Source: Lingula anatina (Eukaryota > Brachiopoda > Lingulata > Lingulida > Lingulidae). From it: DNA of 64,000 nt. The notes below the pieces were generated by a model. That model did not search any database. It was given only the letters and a program-made list of their open reading frames with translations, and had not been told where the DNA came from. Both the position numbers and the translations under genes were made by a program. The stretch lies in the NCBI RefSeq assembly GCF_001039355.2, contig NW_019775842.1, positions 87,453 to 151,452 on the forward strand. The letters run 5' to 3'. Below, in pieces: positions 13,369 to 23,472 of this stretch. Each line of letters starts with the position of its first letter. Within the stretch, counting starts at the first letter, position 1.

Positions 13369-13552
13369 ACTGCATTCACATTCACATATCATCCAACTCT
13401 GCTGGAGATTCTTGCTTAAGTGGAATCAGGATAATTGCAACTAAGGGGTAATTAAAAATCGTTTGCTGATTAAACTGATTGCACTTTTATGAGAATCCTC
13501 CGCAGAGTTGGATAGACCCAGCTAGTATAGTGTGTTAGTCCAAATGCAGGAA
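13369..13552. mobile_element. MITE family B
   Basis: Long imperfect inverted arms: CATCCAACTCTGCTGGAGATTC on the left, and the reverse complement around GAATCCTCCGCAGAGTTGGA on the right, with outer ends CTGCATT / AAATGCAG. Relatives are at 53041-53236 and 57794-57999, and there is a solo end at about 30960-30995. Confidence 0.7.
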
Positions 13553-13636
13553 GGAGTGGTAAAGTATAGACATTCAGTTCACATAATGTTCAGAAGATTT
13601 TCTTTGCATGTATTTCAGAGGTCATAGACAATCACA

Positions 13637-16600
13637 ATGCCTGCATCACTTGATGACTATGATGTGATATGCACTATAGGGTCTGGATCCTATGGGACTT
13701 GTAAAAAGATCAGGAGGAGGTCAGATGGCAAGGTATTTGTGGTCCATATTTGAATGTCAGTCCAACATTGTTATAATTTAATTTGTACGTTATAACACAA
13801 TCACTTGTCTAACAAATCATGCAACGGGAAATTAACCATTTTGCTAAAATAGATATTATTTACTAAAAATATTGATGCTTATTGTTTCCTATACAATTTA
13901 AACCAACACATTTTAAAAACTAGAATCTTTTTTTAAAGTTTTAAACCCCTCCCCAGGTGTATTCCCTAAATTGAGAAGACGGCACTAAAAGTGACTTTGG
14001 GATTACAATGTATTATTTGTTTCTAAAAGCTTACTTTTAAATATTTCTGTTCTAACAGTAAAAACACCAATTAGTGTATTTTAAATATTGTTTGTTCTTG
14101 ATATTCTATACTTTATTAGGTGTTGGTATGGAAAGAAATAGAATATGGAACAATGTCAGAAACAGAAAAACAGATGTTGGTATCTGAGGTGAATCTCCTG
14201 CGAGAACTGAAACACAAGCATATTGTCCGATACTATGACAGGATCATAGACAGGATCTCTACCAAGATTTACATTGTTATGGAGTACTGTGAGGGTGGGG
14301 ACCTGGCCACTTTGATATCAAAATGCAGGCGCGAGAAGTAAGTAAAATTAACTTTGGCAGTTGTGTGTGTGGTTCAGAAACAAGAATGAAATAAAAATTG
14401 GAAGTGAGCAGATTGTCACTGCATGCACAAACATTTTCTCCAAAACACCTCCCTTCAATAATTTATTGAAAAGTTTACTCAGAAATCATAGTTATCAACA
14501 AGATGATATGTAACATAAAACATTTATTTGCCTGGCTTGGTTTTTATATAGCATTTTATATTTATCTGTCTTGTGTTTTTCATTTTAAAGATAAATTTGA
14601 ATGCAGTTTACAATATTTTTTACAGTCGCTATTTAGATGAATCCATGATATGGAAGATCTTAGTGCAGGTCTTGCAGGCTTTGAAAGAATGTCATCGGAG
14701 AAAAGGTGGTCGTGCAGTGCTTCACAGAGATCTGAAACCAGCTAATGTATTTCTTGATGCCAGCAACAATGTAAAGCTGGGGGACTTTGGTCTTGCCAGG
14801 GTGCTACACCATGAAACCAGTTTTGCCAAGACATTTGTAGGGACACCGTACTACATGTCTCCTGTAAGTTGCCTTTTTACGACTGATTGATTAATAGAGA
14901 AATCCTCATAGTAAAATTTTGATATGAATAAGCTTTTTTGAAATTTGCAATATTATCAACATACTCTATCATAACAAAGACCAAGTGAATATCAATTTAT
15001 TTGCAGGAGCAAATGAATTATATGTCCTACAATGAAAAGTCCGACATCTGGTCTCTTGGCTGCATGGTGTATGAATTGTGTTCCCTCCACCCTCCATTTA
15101 CTGCAGCTAATCAGAAGGATTTAGCAGTGAGAATCAAGATTGGGAGATTTTCCAGAATCCCACGACAGTATTCAGATGATCTCAGCAGCATCGTCGATTG
15201 TATNTTTTCATGACTGATTGATTAATAGAGACATCCTCATAGTAAAATTTTGATATGAATAAATTTTTTTGAAATTTGCAATATTATCAACATACTCTAT
15301 CATAACAAAGACCAAGTGAATATCAATTTATTTGCAGGAGCAAATGAATTATATGTCCTACAATGAAAAGTCCGACATCTGGTCTCTTGGCTGCATGGTG
15401 TATGAATTGTGCTCCCTCCACCCTCCATTTACTGCAGCTAATCAGAAGGATTTAGCAGTGAGAATCAAGATTGGGAGATTTTCCAGAATCCCACGACAGT
15501 ATTCAGATGATCTCAGCAGCATTGTCGATTGTATGCTTAAAGTAGATGTAAGTATAACTATTATGAGCTGATAAAAATGTAATATTTTGTGAAGATGTCA
15601 CATAAGCGTGAATTTTGTTTATAATAATGCATTTTTTGTATTTTCAGGGTGACAGGAGGCCAACTATTGATGAGTTGCTGGACAACTCTCTAGTCATTCC
15701 TAAACTCCCAAATGATCAAAGAAGGGCTGGCACTGGTGACAAGGAGTCTTCTCTCAGGCGTAGAGAGAAGATGCTTGACAAAAGAGAGAAGGAGTTGGAC
15801 AGTTAGTTTTCAAATATTTCTTGCAGATTGTATAGTTTTGCGCTTGATCAAAGATTATGTCTGTGTACTTTCCTATGATATTAAGTGAAAAATGTTTTGA
15901 ACAGCTAACATACAATAAACCTTCCTTTCAGGTAGAGAAAAGAGTATTGCCTTGAAAGAAAAACTAGCTGAAGAGAAACTGAGCAGGTTTGTATTCATAT
16001 TCTCTTTGATCAAATTTGTACACACTTTTACATAAACACAAGCCATATTTTCAATGTAGATTATTGTAAAAAATATCACACAATAGCAAACCCTGCTCTT
16101 TTAAAGTTATATATAAAAACTCTATAAAAGTACTATATAAAAACAAAGGCTTCTATTTTTTTAGTGTTTTAAAACGTGCAGAATGTTTTTATTGTATTAA
16201 CTGCATCAATCTAATGACATGATTTGTGTTTTTATTTAAGCATGGACATCTATTTATATTTGAAGGGTGTTAGAGCTACTTCTATGTGAAATACAGATAT
16301 TCAGTTTGTCGTCATGCTCGTGATTCTAGTGAATTTGTTAGGGCGATAAATTTCTACAAAAGGTCTAAAAAGCTCCAAATCTAAATATGTGCCGACTAAT
16401 AGCGGACAGCTACATTTATTGCTCTGAAGTTGTTATCTTTTATGGTCTGAAGTTGTTATCTTTTATGCAGTGCAAGAAAAAGTAATTGGAGCATATACAT
16501 CTACAGATGCAAAATAAAATTTGAATAGACATAGTGTAATTTTAAGATCCGTTTTATAGAGAAGCATACCTTTGTCTTAAAGCTTCCATTAAAAAGGATA

Positions 16601-18864
16601 TATTTCAGGTATTAATATATCTCTTAATGTTTAACTTAGTAGGAAATTTCAATGTATTGATAATATGACATGTAGCTCAGTATAATATTTTCAGAGCTGA
16701 GGCTTTAATGAGAGACTGCAAACTGAAAAACATTGACAGCATTGCTTACAGAGACACAGGTAGGAATGCCAAGCATAGCCCACAAGCTATAGTGTCACCG
16801 CTTTGCAGATTGAACTGTAGTCCACAAGCTAACATATCACCAGTATATAGAGACAAAACTTTGCCAGCAAGAACAAATGACCACTAAAAGATTGCACAAC
16901 ATGCAGACAGTAATGTTAGATGTTCACAATTGATCCTGTTTAAAGACAAAGTATTTCTTCATTTGCTCTACCTATCAATCCAACTTAAAGAACATTTGAA
17001 TGGTCATTACAGATGTTTTTACATAAAATTAAAATTTTGAAAGTCATTTCACTGGAATGTTGTGCAATGTATAGATAAATGTCTTCAGAACACTTTGAAT
17101 TGTTATATGTTTTGTAACTCATTGTATTCATATTGTACAAGGGGGTGAACTCTCACAAGGTATGTTGAGTAGATAAGTCTTGGATTATGTGTTCACAGAA
17201 TAATAACCTGTGTGTTTCCGTCCCAAATATGCCCAATAACATGACCCAAGTGAGCATTAAAATATTAAATACATCAAGGTCACAAAATGCACAGTTATTT
17301 GGGGGGGCATTCAGTAGCTCATCACCCAGCCCATATTTTTGGCACAATAAAAGATCGGCTGTCAAGACATTCCAACCTACTCAACGTAGTGAGGTTTTTT
17401 CAGTTCACCCCTTTGCTGCTTGTTAACTTTGTTTGATTCATTAATAAGCACGTAGGCATTACACCTGTATTTCATATCTGTTTCATGTGCACTTAATTTT
17501 TTTGTTGCTTCATGAATCCCTTTTTTCATGTAGAAGTTGATATAGTGATAGTTGCATTTAGCTGTAGTTTAGCCTAACCCTCTTAGTTTAATTTATTCAT
17601 ATGTTTGAATAATACATTTGTTTAATTTGACAGTAAACTCTTCATGCAACAGTGGGCTTATTGCTATTTTTGTACATTCCTTGACATCGTATTAATAACC
17701 TTGTGCAGTTTCCTTGCATTTGTGTAAGTAGTTGGTTTTTTCTTGGCTTATAGTTAACAGTAGTTTTCCTTCTGCTTGCTTTAAAATTGCTTTCAACTGA
17801 TGTGCTTTATGCACAACACTGTTCAGTTCATTTTGTAATATTACTTTCTACTAATTAAGTGTAAATTTGATTGTTTCCTTTCTGTTGAAGTTACCTTTGA
17901 TTTGTTATTCTGTGCATCTTACATGGAATTAAATGGTATGCATATGCTAAGAAAGTTTTTGTTTTTATTAAGGTAAATTAAACAGATCATATTTAATTTT
18001 AGATCTTGGTACATCAAAGTCCCATGTAAAAGTAAAGTTTTGAATTCACCTCTTGTAATATACCCAATTTGATTAAAATGAGATTTGTGCTAAATTGACT
18101 CTTATGTCGTCTTTCACAGGTCTACCCTTCTAATTTTTTATCTGTACCGACTTTTTTTATAAAAGATAAGAGAGGTGTTTAGTAATTGTCATTTGCCTAC
18201 AGAAAATTTTCATTTTAAGGGGGGAAATTAAACGCATCCATTTACCTCAAAAACACCATATAAGACAGCAAAATTGACCAGAGATATGAATAAAAGCGGG
18301 AATGGAAGAGAAACTTGACCAATATATCACAATCGATACTGAAACTCTCTCATCAAGAAAATATCCCCTTGGTGCATTAATTGCTCCCCCAACAAAACAT
18401 TTTCATGGACTCTACTGAAGATGCATCGATTCAATTCAGTTAAAACCAATTTGGCATAAAATTTCTGATTTTAGACATACTTAAATTGACTGGCATCTCC
18501 ATAAATTTCAGATATTGAGTACAAGATACTGCCGCCATGTTTGGTTCACAACAGAAAAGAAGACAGCCCTAAAAAGCAGGTCACATTCAGCTTTATTGAC
18601 CAGGAAAATTCAGAACCAGACTTGGAGAGTGATACAGAGCTCCTTGCTGTCAAGAATAAGCCTTCCATCCCAAAATACAATGTCAGACAGGACTCAGATG
18701 TGGGCAATGGGCAGTTTGATGCAAGGCGTAATTATGCTCACGATTACTTAAAACGCCTTGAGCTGAGAGACCGCCTCAAAAAAGCCAAAGAAAGATCGAA
18801 GTATCTGAGAGATGCAGAAATAGAATCTAGAATTAGAAGTAGACAGCTATTAGGAATGCGATAG
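13637..18864 (+). CDS. NEK2: NEK2, NIMA-related serine/threonine kinase
   Basis: Eight coding exons: 13637-13732, 14120-14337, 14626-14863, 15338-15547, 15648-15801, 15932-15986, 16695-16759, 18512-18864. The phases join perfectly into 462 codons (human NEK2 is 445 aa). The kinase domain fills the first ~270 residues: glycine loop GSGSYGTC, catalytic Lys in VWKEI, HRDLKPANVF with the catalytic Asp, DFGLARVL, and the APE-equivalent segment PYYMSPEQM. After it come a Glu/Lys/Arg-rich coiled-coil region (LRRREKMLDKREKELDS onward) and a C-terminus ending RSRQLLGMR, matching the Met-Arg tail that vertebrate NEK2A uses for APC/C-dependent destruction. Known role of the family: centrosome linker disassembly and splitting at G2/M. 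A polyadenylation signal AATAAA lies at 19475. Exon 4 is present twice (see the duplicate at 15007), and only the second copy is complete. Confidence 0.95.
14874..15534. repeat. Two 330-bp copies joined by N 15204 (NEK2 intron 3 / exon 4)
   Basis: 14874-15203 and 15205-15534 are near-identical with offset 331. The N marks the junction. Confidence 0.92.
15007..15203 (+). CDS. NEK2: Truncated duplicate of NEK2 exon 4
   Basis: Begins with the same TTTGCAG acceptor and codes the same EQMNYMSYNEKSDIWSLG segment as the exon at 15338. It is cut by the N at 15204, 13 bases before the donor. The upstream intron is duplicated too (14874-15203 versus 15205-15534). The coding differences are silent. It would not splice productively and is best read as a contig overlap. 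Confidence 0.85.
16760..16887 (+). other. NEK2: Possible alternative NEK2 C-terminus by read-through into intron 7
   Basis: Beyond the exon 7 donor (GT at 16760) the frame stays open for 42 codons to a TAA at 16885-16887. The stretch contains two related segments, HSPQAIVSP and CSPQANISP. Vertebrates have a shorter NEK2B isoform made by ending inside an intron near this place. The open frame is directly visible, but its use is inferred. Confidence 0.3.
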
Positions 18865-20115
18865 AAATATAGTGTGTGTGTGTGTATTTTACCTTGTGAG
18901 TCAAATTGACTGTTTAGGTAGAGAAGTACTGCAGATGAATTGATTTACATGACAACTCATATCAGGAAAAGATGACAAATTTTAAAGTTAAGCAAGACTG
19001 GAATTCTGTCTTAAAAACAAGCTAGTGAAATCTTAATATATGAAGAGCGTGGTCCCACATCTTGCACAATCATGTGTCATACTTAAAATAACTTGGAAGT
19101 TTTGGTCAGTATATAAATGATACTAATGAGACAAATACTTATCCTTGTTCATTGTTTAAAACAAGACTATGATACAAGATTGTGAGATGTGGGACCACTG
19201 TTCACACGTTAAGAAACTTGCATTTCAGCAAGAATTAACTGTTTTTGATTAATTAAGGAATTTGGGCTACATTTTTGTCACACTAATGGAATGGCTGGAG
19301 CAGCAATGGAGTTTTTCGCTCATAATGACACAGTATATTCCAAAATGATGACTTATGATCAAAACCAGAAGAACATTTCAGTTTTGATCTGAAATGTAAA
19401 ATGCACGTGCTTGAAAATGCCCCACATTCATAGTTTTATTCTAATTCAGACCTTAAAGACAACAAAGCAACTTCAATAAAAATCTATCTGAAGAGTTCAC
19501 AATGTCATTATTTCTTTCTCGTCCTTCTTCATAACGATGTGTAGTAAGCACGTATGAGACAATACAATGCCACAAAAAAACGACCATTTTTTGCCTATAG
19601 ATAGAAAATGGGGCACCATTCTTGGTAAGTGTATTGTTAATGTCCGCATGAAAAATTGCGTACAGATTTCAATAAATAAAACAAAATTCTAGGGATGAGA
19701 TTTTTTCAACTATTGGCAGATTTCTGACTTTTTGGGAGCCAAAAACATCATTGGCCCAGGCAGACCCCTGAAAACCAGGCCATATTTTCTGACTTTTTCA
19801 CTAAATTGCAGTTTCATCCCTGAAATTCTTTGTCACTTTTTTTTTTTACCAATAGCTTGTAGTTTTTTGTAGTCTGCATTTTATTATATGACCATTTCCT
19901 TTAAAAAAATCCAAGGGTTTTGCACTTTATAACAACAGATTTTGATTATTAGACATTACAACTATTTGTTTTTTGTTTATTATCTAGTTGCTTTCAACAG
20001 ACTTCTGTAGCTGAAAAGGGCAATTTGTAGCCACATATGTAATAAAGAATTGAACACAATATTTTAATTTGCCAGTGAAAATTGTCAACTAGGAAAATTT
20101 CACATAACTGTGTAT
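18865..20115. other. NEK2 3'UTR and convergent spacer
   Basis: Holds a (TG)n start, the NEK2 polyadenylation signal at 19475-19480, and AT-rich sequence without plausible exons. On the opposite strand a TTTATT at about 20114 could be the polyadenylation signal of the next gene. The two genes are convergent here. Confidence 0.6.
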
Positions 20116-20255
20116 TTATTTTCATCCTCTATAACACCAAACCGTTAAAATAAAGCAAACCATCTGTAACTGTTTTCAAGGCATAGGTGCACAAATCATG
20201 GTTAACTAATGTGTGTGAAAATTAACAAGAACTGCCTTTAAGTAAGTGTCCTGTG

Positions 20256-20426
20256 TCACCATGCTTCTTTTCCTTCTGGTCTTCCCCCATACAGTCTACT
20301 TTTGTTTTTCATGATGGACATATTCTTTGCAGTATAATTATCAAGTATATTGTAACCAGCAACAGCAGCTGCCACAATGAAAAATGGAGCTGATCTTCTA
20401 AACAATAATTGTAATGTGGATGCCAT
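20256..20426 (-). CDS. Small single-pass membrane protein, 56 aa (downstream ORF of the same transcript)
   Basis: Terminal exon with acceptor TTTCATTTCAG ending at 20434. The ATG at 20426 is seven bases into the exon. When spliced to the preceding exon, only eight bases separate the upstream TAA from this ATG. The 56-aa product has a basic amphipathic start (LQLLFRRSAP), a hydrophobic segment at about residues 13-28 (APFFIVAAAVAGYNIL) and a basic hydrophilic tail ending GRPEGKEAW. The LFRRS start is faintly like subunit 9 of the cytochrome bc1 complex, but the rest does not fit, so no family is assigned. If the middle exon were skipped, this ATG would become the first in the mRNA. Confidence 0.55.
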   Translation of the reverse strand: MASTLQLLFRRSAPFFIVAAAVAGYNILDNYTAKNMSIMKNKSRLYGGRPEGKEAW

Positions 20427-21645
20427 CTCAAGCCTGAAATGAAAAATTAAGGCATTTCACTTACTAAGATAAAAATATGTGAAACAAAACATCTCAATAT
20501 TAAGCTACCAAAATTTTTATTTTATTTTATATATACAGTTTAGGGGAAAATTAAGTAGCATGGATTTTTTTTTTTTTTTTTTTTACAATTATAGGGCTTC
20601 ATCTTATATATAAGTTTAAAGGTACAAATGAACTGAGTATTGGTGGAGCATGGATTCCCAGTAACATACATAAACCACTTCTTCTACTAGTTTCTTATAC
20701 GACTCGAATAAATTTGACATGCCAAGGGATAAACTGAATAAATCACTTGATCAGCCATAAAAGAGCTTCAGACTGCTCCATTCTTAAAATTTTGGTCAGA
20801 AATTTTATCTATTTTCGTGACCTACTTTTCTGCCCAACTGATATACAGCATAGAATGCTAGCAGAAAAATCCATTCAAATATTTTTTGGGTAAATTTAAC
20901 AATGCCTTTTGGTAATTCTCTTAGTTATACTACTTGAAACTGTATGCTGGAGTGGCATTTGGTTGGCTTTTGGGGCAAAAAATTGACTTCATATGCATCT
21001 TTAAGGATACTGTCACCCTTCACCCAAAACTCCTTATTGCCCTACATTCTTTTGGGTAAAAGATAAATCTTCAGTGTTCAGTGACTAAATTAATTAACAT
21101 TTACACATTTGTTACCTACAGTGCAGTCATAATTGCGACTTTGGAGTAAAAACTGACAAACTGGTTTCTTAAATTTCTCTTTTACCTGAGCACCCACGAT
21201 CACCATTTCAATGCCCATTTTATGACACCATTTTGTATTCTCAAAAGGCTTCCTTCGGATTTTTACATTGATAAAGCAAAACAATGCCTTTGTTTAATGA
21301 AAATCTGTAATTAGGGGCTCATAACTCAATAATAAAAACACTTAAACCAAAATGACAGCACAAGAATGTAGCCTATACACTCAAGGTCAACTCTGCAAAT
21401 TTTCGTGATAAAATCTTGTTCAAGGATCAACCATGCACTTTCAGTGAAATGACAATAAGTGGAAAATTGTTTTACCTTTTGTCTTCAAATTTGTGGAACT
21501 GATAAATATTCATAAAATACAGGTAGAGTTGGAAAATAAGCATGATTAATGAACCTCAGCTTGAGTGGTTTCACACACAAACTAGGATTACATCACTTGA
21601 TCGTCATACCACCAAGGGGGATATCCTTTAAGCTAGATTCATACC

Positions 21646-21821
21646 CAGGGCTTGACATTAAGGGTGGCCCACTGGCCCTGGGCCACTGAAAACCAACCTT
21701 GGGCCATTGAATCGATGGGGTCACTGGTCAGAAGAGCAAGCAAAATGTCATGTGTCAAATCATCCTTTCAATATTTACTGATATCTCGGGCCAGTATCGA
21801 AAAAGTTAGTGTCAAGCCCTG
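21646..21821. mobile_element. MITE family E (single copy seen)
   Basis: Ends CAGGGCTTGACATTA and TAGTGTCAAGCCCTG are inverted. The interior holds GGCCCACTGGCCCTGGGCCA. Located in the intron between the two microprotein exons. Confidence 0.65.
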
Positions 21822-21864
21822 ATACCTGTATAAAAACTTATGACATACAATCACTTTTTTTTGA

Positions 21865-21869
<5 letters not shown>

Positions 21870-21926
<57 letters not shown>
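21870..21926. repeat. (AT)n microsatellite
   Basis: Long AT run just downstream of the 61-aa ORF exon, in the intron. Confidence 0.95.
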
Positions 21927-21927
<1 letters not shown>

Positions 21928-22006
21928 CAAATAAATTATCGTTTTGGCCCATTGTTTGATCTCAGTATACCTTTAAAAATTCAGTCAATACTTAAAATAT
22001 GCTACC

Positions 22007-22192
22007 TTAATTCTGTATTCCCTCAGATGGGATATCAAGTAACTTGTCAAACTCTTCTTTTGTAAAACTTCCCTTAAACTCCTTCCACCTTCTGATGCTC
22101 CTTTGATCAGCGATGATATATAATACTACAAGTACTGGAACTGAGGCCAGAACCTTGTTATGACGTATGGCTGACAATACTTGCAGTACCAT
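22007..22192 (-). CDS. Small single-pass membrane protein, 61 aa (upstream ORF of a two-ORF transcript)
   Basis: Lies in an exon bounded by an acceptor (TTCCATAG at 22213-22220) and a donor (AAG|GTAGCA, GT at 22005-22004). The ATG at 22192 is the first in the inferred transcript, and the stop TAA (22009-22007) sits one base before the donor. The 61-aa product has a short basic N-terminus (IRHNK), one hydrophobic segment at residues 14-28 (VLASVPVLVVLYIIA), and a charged tail (RSIRRWKEFKGSF). The size and layout resemble small mitochondrial inner-membrane or respiratory-assembly proteins, but I do not recognise the family. It shares a 5' untranslated exon (about 23470-23411) with the downstream ORF at 20256. 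Confidence 0.6.
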   Translation of the reverse strand: MVLQVLSAIRHNKVLASVPVLVVLYIIADQRSIRRWKEFKGSFTKEEFDKLLDIPSEGIQN

Positions 22193-22261
22193 CAAAGCAG
22201 ATGAATGGATACCTATGGAAAAAAAAAGATTAAGTGAAAAGAAATCACCAATTTTCTAAGG

Positions 22262-22343
22262 GTATAAGATAATAAGCCTGATTAATAAGCCAAACTGGTC
22301 CAGTATAAGATAATAAGCCTGATTAATAAGCCAAACTGGTCCA
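22262..22343. repeat. 41-bp tandem duplication
   Basis: Two back-to-back units starting GTATAAGATAATAAGCC, inside the intron upstream of the 61-aa ORF exon. Confidence 0.9.
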
Positions 22344-23410
22344 GTTTTTTAAAACAAAAAGATAAAACTATTACTGTCAGTGTGTTGCATATACATTCCA
22401 GGGGAGTGATGATATCTTCTACTTGACTATGCAGTTTTGTTTGTTTCAGGCTGTCACCTTAAATCACTGAAAGCTTCATCAACACTGCTTTTTGTTTAAA
22501 AAAAATTAAGTTAAAATTCAGTGCATCCAGAAGACTGTATTACTATTCTTTTTGAAAGATATATATTGCTCAAGCAATTATCCTAGAATCTGTGCTTGCC
22601 ATCAGATGTGATGGGCTATACATCCGTAATAATCTTTTAAGATATTATTAAAAATTATTTTTAAAAAAACAAACTTGTAAGATAAAAAAACCTTTAGAAA
22701 AAATTAGGGGTTTCCTAATTTTACCTCACAGTTCTGTTAATGGGAAAACTTGGTGGCTTTACAGGAGTGTGCAATCAGGGGATATCAGAGGTAAGATAAA
22801 AAAAAAAAAAAAAGAAGGCTCCCGTATCATGGTAGACATGCAAACTGGTTGTCATTTGACAGGTATATGGGAAATATAGTAATGATAGTAAACTTAGGTT
22901 TTTGATCAGCATGTAAGATTTTTTGGGAAATTGTTTTTTTTTTTATTCCCCATTAAAAGGTCAACTTCTACTGCATTCACTTGTATCAACCCATATTCTG
23001 TTGCTAAAACTTGAATAACTTTTGATCTAAATGAGATAGATTGAAAATTTTAACTGGCTATGTTTATAATTGTAATCTAATGCATTAGATACACTGTCTC
23101 AAATTATACTGAAAAAAGATTTTTTAGATTAAGAAATTTAAAACCAGAATTCATACAAAGCTGCGACACTGCCATAAATATATTTATGGGATGTAAGTGC
23201 TGGAAGGTCCATACATTTATGTATTAATATTACTCAAATAAGTGGCTATCTTTATCAAGGAAAATTTTGTGGACCTCCACTTATGGACATTTGTAAGATT
23301 ACACCTTTACAAAGAAAACACAACGGCCTACAAGGGATTAACCTTAACTTAAACGAAGTGAAGGGTGTTTCGACGGGTATAAATCTCACTAATATCATTC
23401 ATTACCTTAC

Positions 23411-23472
23411 CTGAGGTTGAAAACGGCGAAGTTCTTGGGCGAAGAGGTTAGATAAGATGGCGGTCTCGTATG
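23411..23472 (-). other. 5' untranslated exon of the two-microprotein gene
   Basis: On the minus strand an ATG-free stretch ends TCAACCTCAG|GTAAGG (GT at 23410-23409), a strong donor. It is the nearest upstream donor for the exon at 22212-22006. The start is approximate. A GCCATCTT motif near 23459 (reverse strand) is YY1-like and typical of TATA-less promoters of mitochondrial genes. Confidence 0.5.

Larger units (their letters stand above)
12201..13618. promoter_or_regulatory. Head-to-head ZFYVE26 / NEK2 promoter region
   Basis: ZFYVE26 (minus strand, ATG at 12200) and NEK2 (plus strand) diverge from here. A likely non-coding first exon of NEK2 ends at 12508 with the donor AG|GTAAGAG, so the two transcription starts are probably under 300 bp apart. 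Between them lie two CCAAT boxes (about 12350 and 12381), a GCCATTTT motif (YY1-like) near 12307, and TCACATGA at 12322-12329, an M-box-type E-box. No TATA box is evident. The same elements occur in the duplicate at about 8100-8291. The rest of the region (NEK2 intron) contains two MITEs, at 12879-13050 and about 13369-13552. Confidence 0.6.

Noticed and set aside
15007-15547. Tandem exon 4 copies as mutually exclusive NEK2 exons
   Set aside because: The copies encode the same residues, the first lacks its donor and abuts an N, and the intron is duplicated too. This is an assembly overlap.
17187-17426. Separate small gene in NEK2 intron 7
   Set aside because: Kept only as a possible NEK2 alternative exon. 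No promoter or independent terminal exon was seen.
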